NCBI GenBank assembly: GCA_024195585.1 | Contig: SWBL01000036.1 | Coordinates: forward strand, 1 to 64,000 | Length of the DNA: 64,000 bases | DNA from: Aureobasidium sp. EXF-3400 | Lineage: Eukaryota; Ascomycota; Dothideomycetes; Dothideales; Saccotheciaceae | Reading direction: 5' to 3' | Shown: piece by piece, positions 45,364 through 55,400 of the stretch | Layout: every line of letters starts with the position of its first letter | Numbering within the stretch: position 1 is the first letter of the stretch | The notes under the pieces: generated by a model | What the model was told of the DNA's origin: nothing | The model's input: only the letters and a program-made list of their open reading frames with translations | Databases searched by the model: none | Translations under genes and position numbers: made by a program

Positions 45364-46764
45364 TCAATCGTCAAAGACAAACTTCTCCTCCACTTCGACA
45401 AAAGGTCCTTTTTCATCCCTGTATTCCTTGACTGTCACATATCTGGTCCAGGTACGATCTTCTTGCTTGAGTGGTCGAGATTCATACTGTCGAGGAGCTT
45501 TGCGAGGTTCACTGCCCTTGTCGAGAACAAAGTCGTCCTTGTCAACGTGAACTTGCATGCTTGGTGTAGGTGAATTCTCAACTCTATAAGGACCGTGGGC
45601 GTATGACTCTTCAACAAGAGGAAGCTCACGTGCAGGAGACTCGCTGAGTGGGGTCCACTTTGGCTCTGGAACATAGGATCTTTCGGCAGGGTCGACATAG
45701 GTGCGATTACGCTGTTTTTCGTACACGTAATCTTCGTGGACACTTGACATTCCAGAAAGGTTGGGAGGCTGGAGACGCATTCTCGAGAGACCTTGCATGG
45801 AACGACCATCGCGATCAGATGGCAGATCGGGCGGAAGAGTGGCCACCTCATCCTCTCCAGAGAATGAAACACGGCGCTTGATAGGCTTGTTGTTTGCAAG
45901 AGGTAGAGGACGTTCTCTGAGAGGAAGTGGATACTCCTGACTCGGTGGTGGACGACTACTGACTGTTGATGGATAACCTTGAAAGGGCGGGGGGATGTCT
46001 CTGGTAGGCGCAGGATACTCTTTGACTGGTGCTGGATAGTCTCGAATAGACGCAGGATTGTCTTGGGTAGATGCAGGATAGTCCCTGTATGATGCCGGAT
46101 AGCCTTGACAGGGAGCAGCACAAATATGCCTAGCCGGAGCAAGATGGTCTCCCGAAGGTCGTGGATAGTCTTGAGCTGATGGAGGATAGTAAGCCCTGGA
46201 TGGAGCGTCGGACCATGTGCGTGCGTTCTCTCTTTTGACGACAAGGTACTCATCGTAAGATGGTTGACGAGGAGGCATGATTTCGATGATTGGAGGTGAT
46301 GTGATGGCAGGTCCGACAGATGGCGCAGATTCAGGGGGAAGCTCAATGTGCTGTGGGTTTGGAGCAAAGGGCTTGACGTAGCGAAAGGGAATGTTGCGCA
46401 TTTCTGGCTGAAGTGCTGGGATAGGTGACGGTGCGGATTGAGTTGTAGAAGCTTGAGGTGCGGCAGACTGAAGTGGTGGGCTCTGGGGTGCTGAGATCTG
46501 AGGTGTTGATGGTTGTGGTGATGAGATCTGAAGTGGTGGAAGCAAAAGAGGCAATGGCAACGAAGAAGATTTGAATGCGCAACGACGACAGACGCTCTGA
46601 GGCGGCGAGACTGCGAGAGTTGGGTCAACAGGGTGCTCAGAGTGGTAGCGAGCAGATCTTGGCTGTTGGCAGATGATGCAGACATGCCAGACAGTAAAAG
46701 GCGAGCCATCGCGTGTCTGGGCTTCGAAGGGAACAGACGGCGGACGCCAGCTGAAGTTTGACAT
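45364..46764 (-). CDS. Proline-rich protein with zinc-ribbon-like start and YPAS-type repeats
   Basis: This is a single-exon frame of 466 residues from ATG 46764 (MSNFSWRPPSVPF). Near residues 27-65 two Cys pairs (CIIC and CRRC) about 35 residues apart look like a zinc-binding knuckle. A Pro/Gln/Ser stretch follows. At about residues 205-300 there are tandem units of roughly 8 residues with a Y-P core (DYPAST, DYPAPV, EYPAPT). The C-terminal part is charged and ends KGPFVEVEEKFVFDD. The protein is largely disordered and lacks a signal peptide. I do not recognise it. It could be a cytosolic scaffold or a nuclear factor. Confidence 0.75.
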   Translation of the reverse strand: MSNFSWRPPSVPFEAQTRDGSPFTVWHVCIICQQPRSARYHSEHPVDPTLAVSPPQSVCRRCAFKSSSLPLPLLLPPLQISSPQPSTPQISAPQSPPLQSAAPQASTTQSAPSPIPALQPEMRNIPFRYVKPFAPNPQHIELPPESAPSVGPAITSPPIIEIMPPRQPSYDEYLVVKRENARTWSDAPSRAYYPPSAQDYPRPSGDHLAPARHICAAPCQGYPASYRDYPASTQDNPASIRDYPAPVKEYPAPTRDIPPPFQGYPSTVSSRPPPSQEYPLPLRERPLPLANNKPIKRRVSFSGEDEVATLPPDLPSDRDGRSMQGLSRMRLQPPNLSGMSSVHEDYVYEKQRNRTYVDPAERSYVPEPKWTPLSESPARELPLVEESYAHGPYRVENSPTPSMQVHVDKDDFVLDKGSEPRKAPRQYESRPLKQEDRTWTRYVTVKEYRDEKGPFVEVEEKFVFDD

Positions 46765-46859
46765 GATTGTGTTGATGATGGACAAAAAGGAAGGTGGGGC
46801 TGACGCGAGATGAAAGGTGCATGCAAAGAGTGAAAGAAGTGACATGTGACAAACATACT

Positions 46860-47282
46860 TTAGTGAGGCTGAGTGACGACCACCGTCTCTCCTTGAGGTC
46901 CGCCTGCTGTCTGAACGACTTCGCGTCTTTCGACAGGCACTCCGCCAGTCGTGTAAGAAACTCCAGTAGTGTTAGCACCGCCAGCTCCACCAGCACCTCC
47001 GCCAGCAGACCCACCAGATCTTGCACCGCCGGCGGGGACGACAGTGACAACAGTCTCTCCAGAGGGGCCAGTACTCGTAACGAATGTGTTGCCAGGTCCT
47101 GCTGCTGAGCCATAACCGCCACCCTGACCAAGGCCTTCACGTTGACGCTTGTGCTTGCGGTGCTTGTGCACTCCGAATGCTGTCCAGCCGATCAAGTTGA
47201 GGAGAACAAAGGGCACAACGAGAGCAGGGATAAGAATTGATGCAAGGCCGACGCCAGCTGCTGTCGTGGTTCCGCAGACCAT
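46860..47282 (-). CDS. Small glycine-rich single-pass membrane protein
   Basis: This is a single-exon frame of 140 residues. A hydrophobic segment (residues about 8-36, AAGVGLASILIPALVVPFVLL) is followed by a basic cluster HKHRKHKRQR, which would place the C-terminus in the cytosol. A Gly/Ser/Ala-rich region and a repeated phrase G-E-T-V-V-x-V (twice) make up the rest. I do not recognise a named family. Short membrane proteins of this layout are common in Pezizomycotina. It lies about 95 bases upstream of the start of the proline-rich gene, on the same strand. Confidence 0.65.
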   Translation of the reverse strand: MVCGTTTAAGVGLASILIPALVVPFVLLNLIGWTAFGVHKHRKHKRQREGLGQGGGYGSAAGPGNTFVTSTGPSGETVVTVVPAGGARSGGSAGGGAGGAGGANTTGVSYTTGGVPVERREVVQTAGGPQGETVVVTQPH

Positions 47283-47924
47283 GATGCCTAACAGATATAT
47301 GAATGTGGATGATTGATAGAGGTGAGAGGTTGGTGATGATGATGGACGAGTTGACAGGAAGAAGCAAGCAGCTGAATGTCAACAACACTTTGGAGCTTCG
47401 CATCTCCAGTCAAGGAAGCAGCGAGCCTACTATGCCTGCCCAAAAACACTTATATCGTGTTCTGCAAATCCTACCCACGTTGTTTCCTATTCGGGTCGAT
47501 ATACCATCCGAGAAGTGCTGTGGACTGTACTTGATTAGCTTTGCGTGTTCCCTTCATGCTCTTCTAATATTTCGTCAAAACTCTACCTTACTACGTACCT
47601 CCAGCCTTACCAAGGACAAGAAGGTTGTGTGTGGTTAGAGAAAATGATAGATACATCAAAGAACATCGACAAAGATGATAAAACAGAGGATCAGAGTACG
47701 TAAAAGCATTAATTAGTGTTCGGTGCATCTATCAATTCGTAAACGGATTTGACAACTGAAGAAAAGACATAAAAGGAGAAAAAAAGGGAAAACAAAAAGA
47801 GGTGGTATCGCTGCTGCTGTTGCTGCCATGTCATGTCCAAATATTGCTTGCCCCGACCCATCGTACAAATGTATCACAGACGAAAGAGAAATAGTGAGCA
47901 GTATATGTCTAGCTCGGACTTTTT
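47283..47924. other. Intergenic region
   Basis: This lies between the start of the glycine-rich gene and the 3' end of the AspRS-DUF2156 gene, both on the minus strand. I see no gene and no notable repeat. Confidence 0.5.
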
Positions 47925-50900
47925 CTAACTGTTGGGATCTTCCGTGTCTTCGAAGAAGGTCAAGATCGCCTTGACACCTCCAGGTCCGAGACCGTGAGGT
48001 GGATAACACACGTAGATAGGATCGTCTTGGGCACCAAGCTTCTCTCTGAATTCTGACTTGGCTGTGAGCTTGAGCTCGGTGGCAATGGCGTGGTAAGCTT
48101 TGCTGAGGACCTTGATACGAGTGCCCTTCAAGTTGTGACCGGGAGTCAGCTTGGAGCTGGCACCACCACCGAAGGTGACCGAAGTGGCACCGCCAGCCGC
48201 GACTTGCGAAAGCGCGTGCATGACGAGCATCTCGATGGCACCTGAGGGTGCACCGGGGAAGTCCAGCGAGAACTTGACTTGCCAGCCATGGTCAGGCGAG
48301 AGCTGGGCCATGATGACGAAGCCGGCAATCTTGCCGTCCTTGTCTGTTGTGTAGTGGTACTGGCGATGGGCTTCGTCCTGCCAAGGGTGGATATCTGTAA
48401 GATGGACCTGCTTGCCCTTGCGGTTTGCCAACCAGTCCTGAATGCGACCATCAATCTTTTTCTTGATCTCAGCTGGCACGGGGGTACCAAGCGGGTAGTC
48501 GTGAACCTTGACGCCCTCCTTGCTTGCGTGACGAATCTTGCGCTGAATATCATGATCATGCACAGCGGGGTTGTTGCCAGGATCCAAACGTTGCTCGGCA
48601 GCAACTGAGAATGTACGCCAATCGAAGCGGTGCGAAGAGAGGACTTCCTCAGTGTCACCACCACACAGCAGCCACAGAGGCTTGATTCCACGCTCTTTCT
48701 TGATGTAGTGCAAGTATCCTGCAATGGTACGAGCGTATTGACTCTTGTGGCAAAGCGGGTCACCAACAGTGATGGCGTAGCCTTGGTGAGGCACAAAGCC
48801 GACGGCGGCACCAGTAGCATCGTCTCTCCAGATCTCGGTACGAGGCTCGAGCCAAGATGTGTTGGAAGCGTCTCCGTAGTTGGCGATGAGCATCTCGACA
48901 GGGGGAAGCTCCATTCCAGCGGCGTGGCGGTCTTGTCCTTCCCACGGAGGGTGCAATGTGCTGGCTTCGGGATGTCTGAGTTGCTTGACGACGGGCTTGG
49001 CAGGTAGAGATTTGGGGTCGCGAGGGAAGAGAGTTGCATGACGAATGTCGCCCAAAGAAAGCAGCAGCATCAGCATACGTTCCAAACCAATACCACCACC
49101 ACCATGAGGAGGTGCTCCCCAGGCAAATCCTTGCATGTACTCATCTAGCGTGTCGGGGTCCATCTTCAGACGCTCCATCTGCTTGGTCAACATCTTCTCG
49201 TCATGGATACGCTGACCACCAGAGAGAATCTCTTGGCCACGAAGGAAAATATCGAACGAGTTGGTGATCTTGGGGTTGCTGGGGTCAGGCATGGCGTAGA
49301 AAGGTCTGGCACCGGCAGGGAACTTGTCGAGGACGTAGTAATCTGTGCCGTACACTTGCTTGATAACCCTGCCGAGCTGGATTTCGTCGCGGGTACCAAG
49401 ATCCTCGTCTTCGGGAAGAGGCTTGCCGTTTTCATCTCTCCAACCAGATTCGTTAAGAAGACGGATACCCTCAGCGAAGGGGATGATAGGGGTCTTATCG
49501 AGCCAGACAAGATCTTCGTGAGGGAAATGCTCCTTCAACGTGTCGATCTCGTGACGGTAGTTCTCGTAGACCTTCTTGAACATGAACTTGAAGAGGCCAT
49601 CGAGAACACGGAGAACTTCGTGGTAGTGCTCATCGATAGCCATCTCCAGATCCAGACCGGTGTACTCAGTCATGTGTCTATGTGTGTTACTGTTTTCAGC
49701 ACGGAAGACAGCACCAATTTCAAAGACTCTGCCAAAGTCGGCCGAGATACACATCTGCTTGGCCAACTGAGGCGACTGTGCCAGGAAAGCAGGTCTGCCA
49801 AAGTAGTCGACCTTGAAGACACTGGCACCGGACTCGGTAGCGCCACCTTGCAGCTTGGGTGTGTGAATTTCCATAAAGCCTTGACCACGGAGGTACTCGC
49901 GGAAGAAGGAAGAGATACCGGACTGAACACGGAAGATACTTTGTGAGGTGTTGGTACGGAGGTCGATGATGCGGTTGGCGAGGCGGGTGCGGTCAGAAAC
50001 GTGATGGCGGGCGTTCTTTGTAGCTTCGGCTTGTTCGCGAGTGACCTGGGCTTCAGGAACGTTGAAGGGGAGGGGAGCAGTTCTGGATCCCTCAACGTGC
50101 AGCTCGTGAATCGAAACTTCGAGGTTGCCAACAGTGCAGCCGGTGATCTTGCCCTGTTTGGCCTTGGGCTCCTGTACGACAGCACGTACGCGGACGACAG
50201 ACTCGAGCTTGAGATGCTTGGCCCAGTAGACCATACCTAGCGAGACGCCAGCGTGCTCGTGCAGAACACCCTGAATCGAGGCAGTCTGCTGGCGCAGAGC
50301 GATGAAGACGCGACGGCTGCTGATCTGGCGGATCATATGGACACGAGCACGGAAGGTAACCCATGAACCAACATCGGTATCAGATAGCTCGAGAATGTTG
50401 ATCCTCTTTTCGTTGGCGGGCTGTGCAGGAGCGTAGTAGTTGAGAGGCAGAACGCCGTACTTGGCCTTCATGTCGCCTGTCTCGTCAGCCTCTGCACGTG
50501 CTTGTGTCTGTTGTTGCAGCTTGCGGTCTGCAGCAGAGTGCTCCTCGGCCTTCTTGTGCTTCTCCTCTTTTTGCAGGAGTCTTTGACGCTTGCGAAGCTG
50601 TGCCTTTGACATGGGTTCGCCAGCAGAGTTCAGGGGGCGGTCATCGCTGGAAGACGAGGACGAAGAGCCACGGCGGAGTTTCTGTCTGAAGGCGCCCAAT
50701 GGGCTGTGAGTGGCTCTGTGATGTGAAGTAGAACGGGACTGGCGGCGGTGAGAAAGATCGGTAGAAGCACGATTGTGGTGATCGACCGACTTGCGCGTGT
50801 CGATAGAGGTCGAGTTTCGCGGTGAGGCGAAGCGAGCCTTTGTGGAAGGACGAGCACCGGCGTCCATGGAGGCACGAGGGCGCTCAGTCATATCTGTGCT

Positions 50901-51008
50901 GGCTCTGCTGGCAGATGTGGGCGTACCGCTGTCCGAGTTGCTGTAGTTGCCGCTGGCGCTGGTGCTCCGGCGGTGGCCAGGCACAAGCTTGTGCAATGCC
51001 TTCTTCAT
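47925..51008 (-). CDS. erdS: AspRS-DUF2156 fusion, ergosteryl-3beta-O-L-aspartate synthase (ErdS)
   Basis: This intronless frame has 1,027 residues. A basic, Ser/Thr-rich N-terminus (about 1-190) precedes an OB-fold anticodon-binding domain (from about 203). A class II aspartyl-tRNA synthetase core (about 310-665) follows, with motif 2 FRAENSNTHRHMTEYTGLDLE and motif 3 GGGIGLERMLMLLL, ending LFPRDP. From about residue 695 a DUF2156 (GNAT-like aminoacyl-transferase) domain runs to the end (AVGFVPHQGYAITVGDPLC, VKFSLDFPGAPSGAIEMLV). This architecture is that of the published fungal ErdS, which charges tRNA-Asp and moves the aspartate to the 3-hydroxyl of ergosterol. The start is ATG 51008. The family assignment is by architecture and recognised motifs; activity is inferred. 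Confidence 0.93.
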   Translation of the reverse strand: MKKALHKLVPGHRRSTSASGNYSNSDSGTPTSASRASTDMTERPRASMDAGARPSTKARFASPRNSTSIDTRKSVDHHNRASTDLSHRRQSRSTSHHRATHSPLGAFRQKLRRGSSSSSSSDDRPLNSAGEPMSKAQLRKRQRLLQKEEKHKKAEEHSAADRKLQQQTQARAEADETGDMKAKYGVLPLNYYAPAQPANEKRINILELSDTDVGSWVTFRARVHMIRQISSRRVFIALRQQTASIQGVLHEHAGVSLGMVYWAKHLKLESVVRVRAVVQEPKAKQGKITGCTVGNLEVSIHELHVEGSRTAPLPFNVPEAQVTREQAEATKNARHHVSDRTRLANRIIDLRTNTSQSIFRVQSGISSFFREYLRGQGFMEIHTPKLQGGATESGASVFKVDYFGRPAFLAQSPQLAKQMCISADFGRVFEIGAVFRAENSNTHRHMTEYTGLDLEMAIDEHYHEVLRVLDGLFKFMFKKVYENYRHEIDTLKEHFPHEDLVWLDKTPIIPFAEGIRLLNESGWRDENGKPLPEDEDLGTRDEIQLGRVIKQVYGTDYYVLDKFPAGARPFYAMPDPSNPKITNSFDIFLRGQEILSGGQRIHDEKMLTKQMERLKMDPDTLDEYMQGFAWGAPPHGGGGIGLERMLMLLLSLGDIRHATLFPRDPKSLPAKPVVKQLRHPEASTLHPPWEGQDRHAAGMELPPVEMLIANYGDASNTSWLEPRTEIWRDDATGAAVGFVPHQGYAITVGDPLCHKSQYARTIAGYLHYIKKERGIKPLWLLCGGDTEEVLSSHRFDWRTFSVAAEQRLDPGNNPAVHDHDIQRKIRHASKEGVKVHDYPLGTPVPAEIKKKIDGRIQDWLANRKGKQVHLTDIHPWQDEAHRQYHYTTDKDGKIAGFVIMAQLSPDHGWQVKFSLDFPGAPSGAIEMLVMHALSQVAAGGATSVTFGGGASSKLTPGHNLKGTRIKVLSKAYHAIATELKLTAKSEFREKLGAQDDPIYVCYPPHGLGPGGVKAILTFFEDTEDPNS

Positions 51009-52168
51009 GGCTGAAAGCAAGCCTGGGGTGTGATGGGGATGAAGGCGTGGAGATAGAGGGTGGAGAGGGGATTGCGAGACAGAAGAAGGAGCAAATTGGA
51101 TGAATAGGACAAGGAAGACAAACGTCTTTGGTCGAGGGCTCAGGTCAGTCAGAGATTACCATCCGTTCCCCCACGACGTCTCTGCAACTAGGGCGCCCAT
51201 CACCTACACATGACGTACGGCCAAGCTTTCGTTCCAAGCCTGCTCCATCCTGCCCAAGTCGCTACAAGCATTCGCTTTCTGGCCTACATTGACCTGCCAG
51301 TCCCTGCCTATTGCCGCATACTTCTCGTAGATCATGACCTGCAATATGCGTATTCGCCCCGTCATGCTCGTCTACAACTTGTCGCCATTCCTGCTTTCCG
51401 ATTCTTGCGGTACGACGAGTACGCTCACCGAGTTCTTCTCTCAGCTCCGAGAATTCGGTCTTTTGCGGCTCTAAAGCGGCTACCGCGAACTATCTGATTT
51501 ATCAATTTCCAGCCCCCTCCGCAGCATGCCTATTTTCCTTTTTGGCCCTGCTTTTCCACAGAACTAACGTTTGTTCCTTGCGTGACCCTTTGCAATTTCA
51601 TGTCTGCTTGTATTTTGCTTCGCTTAGCCATGCAACAGATTGACCTTCTTCTTGCCAGTCTGGCCACATCAATCGACGACACTGACTCCTGTTTGTTTGT
51701 GTCGTGCCCCGCGATCGCGATTGCTTTTAGATTGTTTTCCCCAAAGCACACCGTGCACCAAACACGACGTCACCGATCATAAATCAATTCTGTTCCCCTC
51801 GGGCTTTTTCTCTTGGCCATGTGTGTAGAGTACTACAGGTGAAGACAGACACTCAGGGAAAGAAACGGTTGATCGATAAAGCATGCACACAAATATCGAG
51901 GGTCGCGCTGGAATTTGCTCAAAGTCACGATGATGCCGGCCGCATCCGGTCGTATATTTATATAGGCGGTTGATCGAGTTTCCGTTCCGAGGTAAAAGCC
52001 AAAATCCTGATACAATAGGCAACCCATCCAAATAATATTGGTATATGAGCCTCCAATTTCACGTCGACACTTATCACGCAGATCGAAACAAACTCAAATT
52101 GTAGAGACTTGTAATTGTCAAGAGTACCGTGATCCATTAAACACGTCGCTGAAATCATGCTTTTTTGC
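51009..52168. other. Intergenic region upstream of erdS
   Basis: This is the promoter side of erdS and the 3' flank of the S28 peptidase gene (both minus strand). The 95-codon plus-strand frame at 51210-51497 has no supporting feature. A TATATA lies at about 51959. Confidence 0.45.
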
Positions 52169-53871
52169 TCACATGGGTCCCTGAGTGATTGGCCTCTGAT
52201 AAGCCACCTTGACCTGCTGCTGCGACTGCCACTCCAACATCCACTCCTGCACGAACTGAATCTCCTGTCTCTGAGTATCAGCCACCGTCAATGGTGGAAG
52301 AGAAGCGGTAGTCTCATTGGGAAACAAGCCGTTCTCGTCCCAATGGTGAACAGCTCCCTCGATCAGAATGAAAGGCTCGCTAGCAGTCGAGTTGCGCTTC
52401 TTAGCACCTTGAGCGTATGCATGGGGAGTAGCAGGACGCCAAGGGTCAGCGGAGCCATCAACGAACGCAAGACGAGGATACGAGATGTCATAGCCTCCAT
52501 ACTTGTTGACTGCGTCCACATTGGATGGAGTAGTGATGTTGAATGCGTTCACGCAGACAAGGCTTTCGTATTCGAGATCGAGCAGAGACGAGACAATTGG
52601 CAGCTGTCCTGGAGGTGCGTATCCAGTCTGTAGGTATCCCCACTCGGAGCAGTACTGGTATGCCCACGAACGCCAGACGTATGATGCTAGGTCATGTTGC
52701 TGGTAGTATGCTGTGTTGTGGTTGCTAAAGCATTGATCCTGTGTGCTTCCACCTCTGGCGCAGGGGACCACGGAGGTGACATTCACGTAACCAATAAAGT
52801 TGAGCATGTGGTTGACCAAAGTCTCGTCGACGGTGTAATTGGTGTTCTTGATCAATGACTCGACGACAGGACGGAGTGAAGAGGTGCCAGGGTAGAGCGT
52901 TGCATCGGACGAAATGTTATTGCAGTATAACTCGAAGGCAGGGCTCCCGACCGCTGGATCCCAGTTGCGATTCTGCCAGTTCTCAATGCCGTTGGACAGG
53001 GTAGAGGCAAAGTCATTGTCATAGGTTACGTTCTCAAGACCAAACGCAGACTTGACTTGAAGAGTGAGGTTTGTCTGGTTCTTCTTGAGAATGGTGTCGA
53101 CGATGTTGATCAATATCTTCTGAGTTGAGATGCACTTAGGAGGGCCATCCTCAGCAATCGGGGTGAAATAATCATAGTAATCATAGATGGCCTTGGTCAC
53201 ACCAGAACTTGAAATTGTTCCCCAGAAGACGTCAGGGTAGACAACTCTCAAGAAAGCATTGAATGCACCAGCATATGATCCGCCATATCCGATGTATGCA
53301 GCTGATTCACTGGTGAGATCTAGATGTTCGAGTCCAGGGAAAACAATGTTCCTAGCGAAGTATGCCTCATCGGCAAGTGCTTGCTCGGTGGTCAAAAAAC
53401 GGAGGTTCTTGGTAGAAAGATCAGGAGTGGGGAATGAAGTTCCATAATAGCGGTGCTCGAGGACAACACCAATACCATGAGTTGCTTGGGCGAGTTGAGC
53501 AAGAATGCCTTTCTGCAGATATGGCAAACGTCCTGAAGCATCGGTCTCACCAGATTGGAGTACAATGACAGGTCCGCCAGGCTGGTAGTGCGATGCATCG
53601 AACCAGTATCTCAGGTCGAAGGTAGCATTGCTGTGTGGTTCATATTGGGAAGAGTTGTGGAAGTGGTCTACAGGCACTGAAATGTTGTATTCCGGATAGA
53701 GATTTTCGGGATCAATGTCACGCTGGAGTACTCGTCAGCAACTGTGCCTCGGTTATTGGCTTGAAAATGCTGTACCTTCTTCAGGCTCGAGATGGCCAGG
53801 TCACGCTTGTGTTGTCTGCTGCCCAGTGCAGCAACAAGCGGAAGCGCGTATAAGAATGGTAGAACCTTCAT
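52169..53871 (-). CDS. Secreted S28-family serine peptidase (prolyl carboxypeptidase-like)
   Basis: Two exons (53776-53871 and 52169-53722) flank a 53-nt intron and give 549 residues. A signal peptide (MKVLPFLYALPLVAALG) is followed by a probable propeptide stretch and then NISVPVDHFHN. The S28 nucleophile motif is GYGGSYAGAF (about residue 180). Later FVDGSADPWRP and GAVHHWDENG supply the probable catalytic Asp and His. About ten N-glycosylation sites fit secretion. Family members cleave after proline near peptide ends, in acid conditions, and fungi secrete them for protein scavenging. Length and motif order are normal for the family. Confidence 0.93.
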
Positions 53872-54705
53872 TGTGGCGGTTCACGAACAGGCAAGAATGT
53901 GAATGTGGCAAGGAAATGGTGAACAGATGGATGCGTTGAGTTCCTGAAGTACTGAAGTCGTGTTGTCCAGACCCCATGTCGCGTCATCCTTCATCCTGCC
54001 CGCATAGCGCTCGTAAAATCGATAAAAGGGACCTTCCATAACAGGCGTCTCCAGCCGGTGATCGTTTGGGCCAAGCTTCACATGCGTTGGCAATTTGCGA
54101 TCGCGAAAGATAGTACCATCGCCTACAATACCAGGAGAGGAAGCTCAACTGGATGGCAGAAGATTGTGTTACAGAGAGTGAGCATGAGAGATATGCATGT
54201 ACAATACCTAAGTGACATCCCCAAGTCATCAAGACATCAATGCTGATCAAGGTTGGCTCCGACCCGTAGGGCATGACGTTTGTGCTCCAGCCAGGGTGGT
54301 ACCTCTAGCATCGATTTAAGAAAATCGAAAATTGCGCTTTCGTCTTTCGCAGTTGCGAGGCTGATGGATTTGCATGTCTAGATGAAGAGATTTCTGATGA
54401 GAACCACCATGAAATTGCTTGCTAGGACTAACAAGTGATATTTTCAAGCAGGTTTCGATTTTTTCTGCTTCTCGCTAAATTCTTGGAGATATTGGCCCGC
54501 GATTACGACTGACAACAATGCACCCGCTACGCACAAGTTCGAAAGGGCTAAAGAGTACCTTGATCAACCACAGAGTACACAATGTGGTCTCCCCTTCGGT
54601 GACCTCCCGGGAGTGGCGTCGATAGTGAACCGAGTGCCAGAAAGGCCAGCATCTTTCAATCTGGAGATATATATTCTACCAATACGTTCAAGCTACCATG
54701 ATTAA
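53872..54705. other. Intergenic region upstream of the peptidase and tRNA genes
   Basis: There are short frames only (up to 96 codons) and no supportable gene. A TATATAT lies at 54668-54674, 32 bases before the tRNA. Confidence 0.5.
54668..54674 (+). promoter_or_regulatory. Upstream TATA element of the tRNA gene
   Basis: TATATAT lies 38 bases before the first base of tRNA-Phe, the position where TFIIIB binds on fungal tRNA genes. Confidence 0.4.
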
Positions 54706-54811
54706 GCCGCTTTAGCTCATCTGGGAGAGCGCCAGACTGAAGTCAACTTCTGTCCTTCTTGCGTCTGCAAGAGTATTCTGGAGGCACTGTGTTCGATCCA
54801 CAGAAGCGGCA
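54706..54811 (+). tRNA. tRNA-Phe (GAA) with a 33-nt intron
   Basis: The acceptor stem pairs GCCGCTT (54706-54712) with AAGCGGC (54804-54810), leaving discriminator A at 54811. The D-stem is GCTC/GAGC, the anticodon stem CCAGA/TCTGG, and the T-arm CTGTG-TTCGATC-CACAG. The anticodon GAA lies at 54739-54741. An intron of about 33 nt (54743-54775) follows the G at position 37 and contains ACTTC, able to pair with the anticodon region as in eukaryotic tRNA introns. Removing it leaves 73 nt. The gene ends with A; CCA is not encoded. Confidence 0.95.
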
Positions 54812-54815
54812 TTAC

Positions 54816-54820
54816 TTTTT
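54816..54820 (+). terminator. Pol III terminator
   Basis: A run of five T residues begins five bases after the tRNA 3' end, the normal RNA polymerase III stop signal. Confidence 0.7.
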
Positions 54821-55400
54821 GTTCTGTGTCCTCGCACCAGCTGCTCGAATACAAGCCGTGTCTTTGTTGCTTCCCCTTTTTTTTTTTTCTTTTTCTTAAA
54901 TACTTCTTTCGAGGGGAAAAAGATTACGACCTGAGCACACCTCGGATCCGAGGCTTCATCCGAACTTTTCGCACAGAAATCCATTGTCGGAGCCGCGACT
55001 GCAAGGGCGGCACCACCAATTTTGGCGTGTGCCGCTAGACCGTCACGGCAAAGTACTTATTCGGACGAACCGAAACTGGTCATCATCATACCACGACGAT
55101 ACCATTGCCGATGTATTAGGGCAGACAATCCTTATAACAATACTTATAGACCTAAGTGCTCGTCTTGAGCGTATGACATCCATTCTTCATCAACTCTTTC
55201 ATCTATCTTGCAAATATCTCCTGGAGCCTGGCACTAATCACAGCTGACCATCTATTGTTGCATTACACTGTTACACTGCCTTTGACTTGTTTCATTGGTT
55301 ATCGTACCATTCACTCTACTGTCATAACCCGTGCAAGGTTCCGCAGAAGGAACCCGAATTTCAAACTTCGCCCTGGAAGCAAAATTACCACTCCAACAAA
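54821..55400. other. Intergenic region upstream of the DUF1479 gene
   Basis: The first 100 bases are T-rich. No gene is seen before ATG 55401; longer frames here are the leader of that gene in other frames. Confidence 0.45.

Noticed and set aside
45435..46856. 473-codon His/Leu-rich minus-strand frame
   Set aside because: It overlaps the 466-residue proline-rich gene in a shifted frame. The chosen frame has Cys pairs, ordered repeats and a clean ATG, and this one does not.
48146..49039. 297-codon frame within erdS
   Set aside because: A shifted-frame shadow of the DUF2156 coding sequence.
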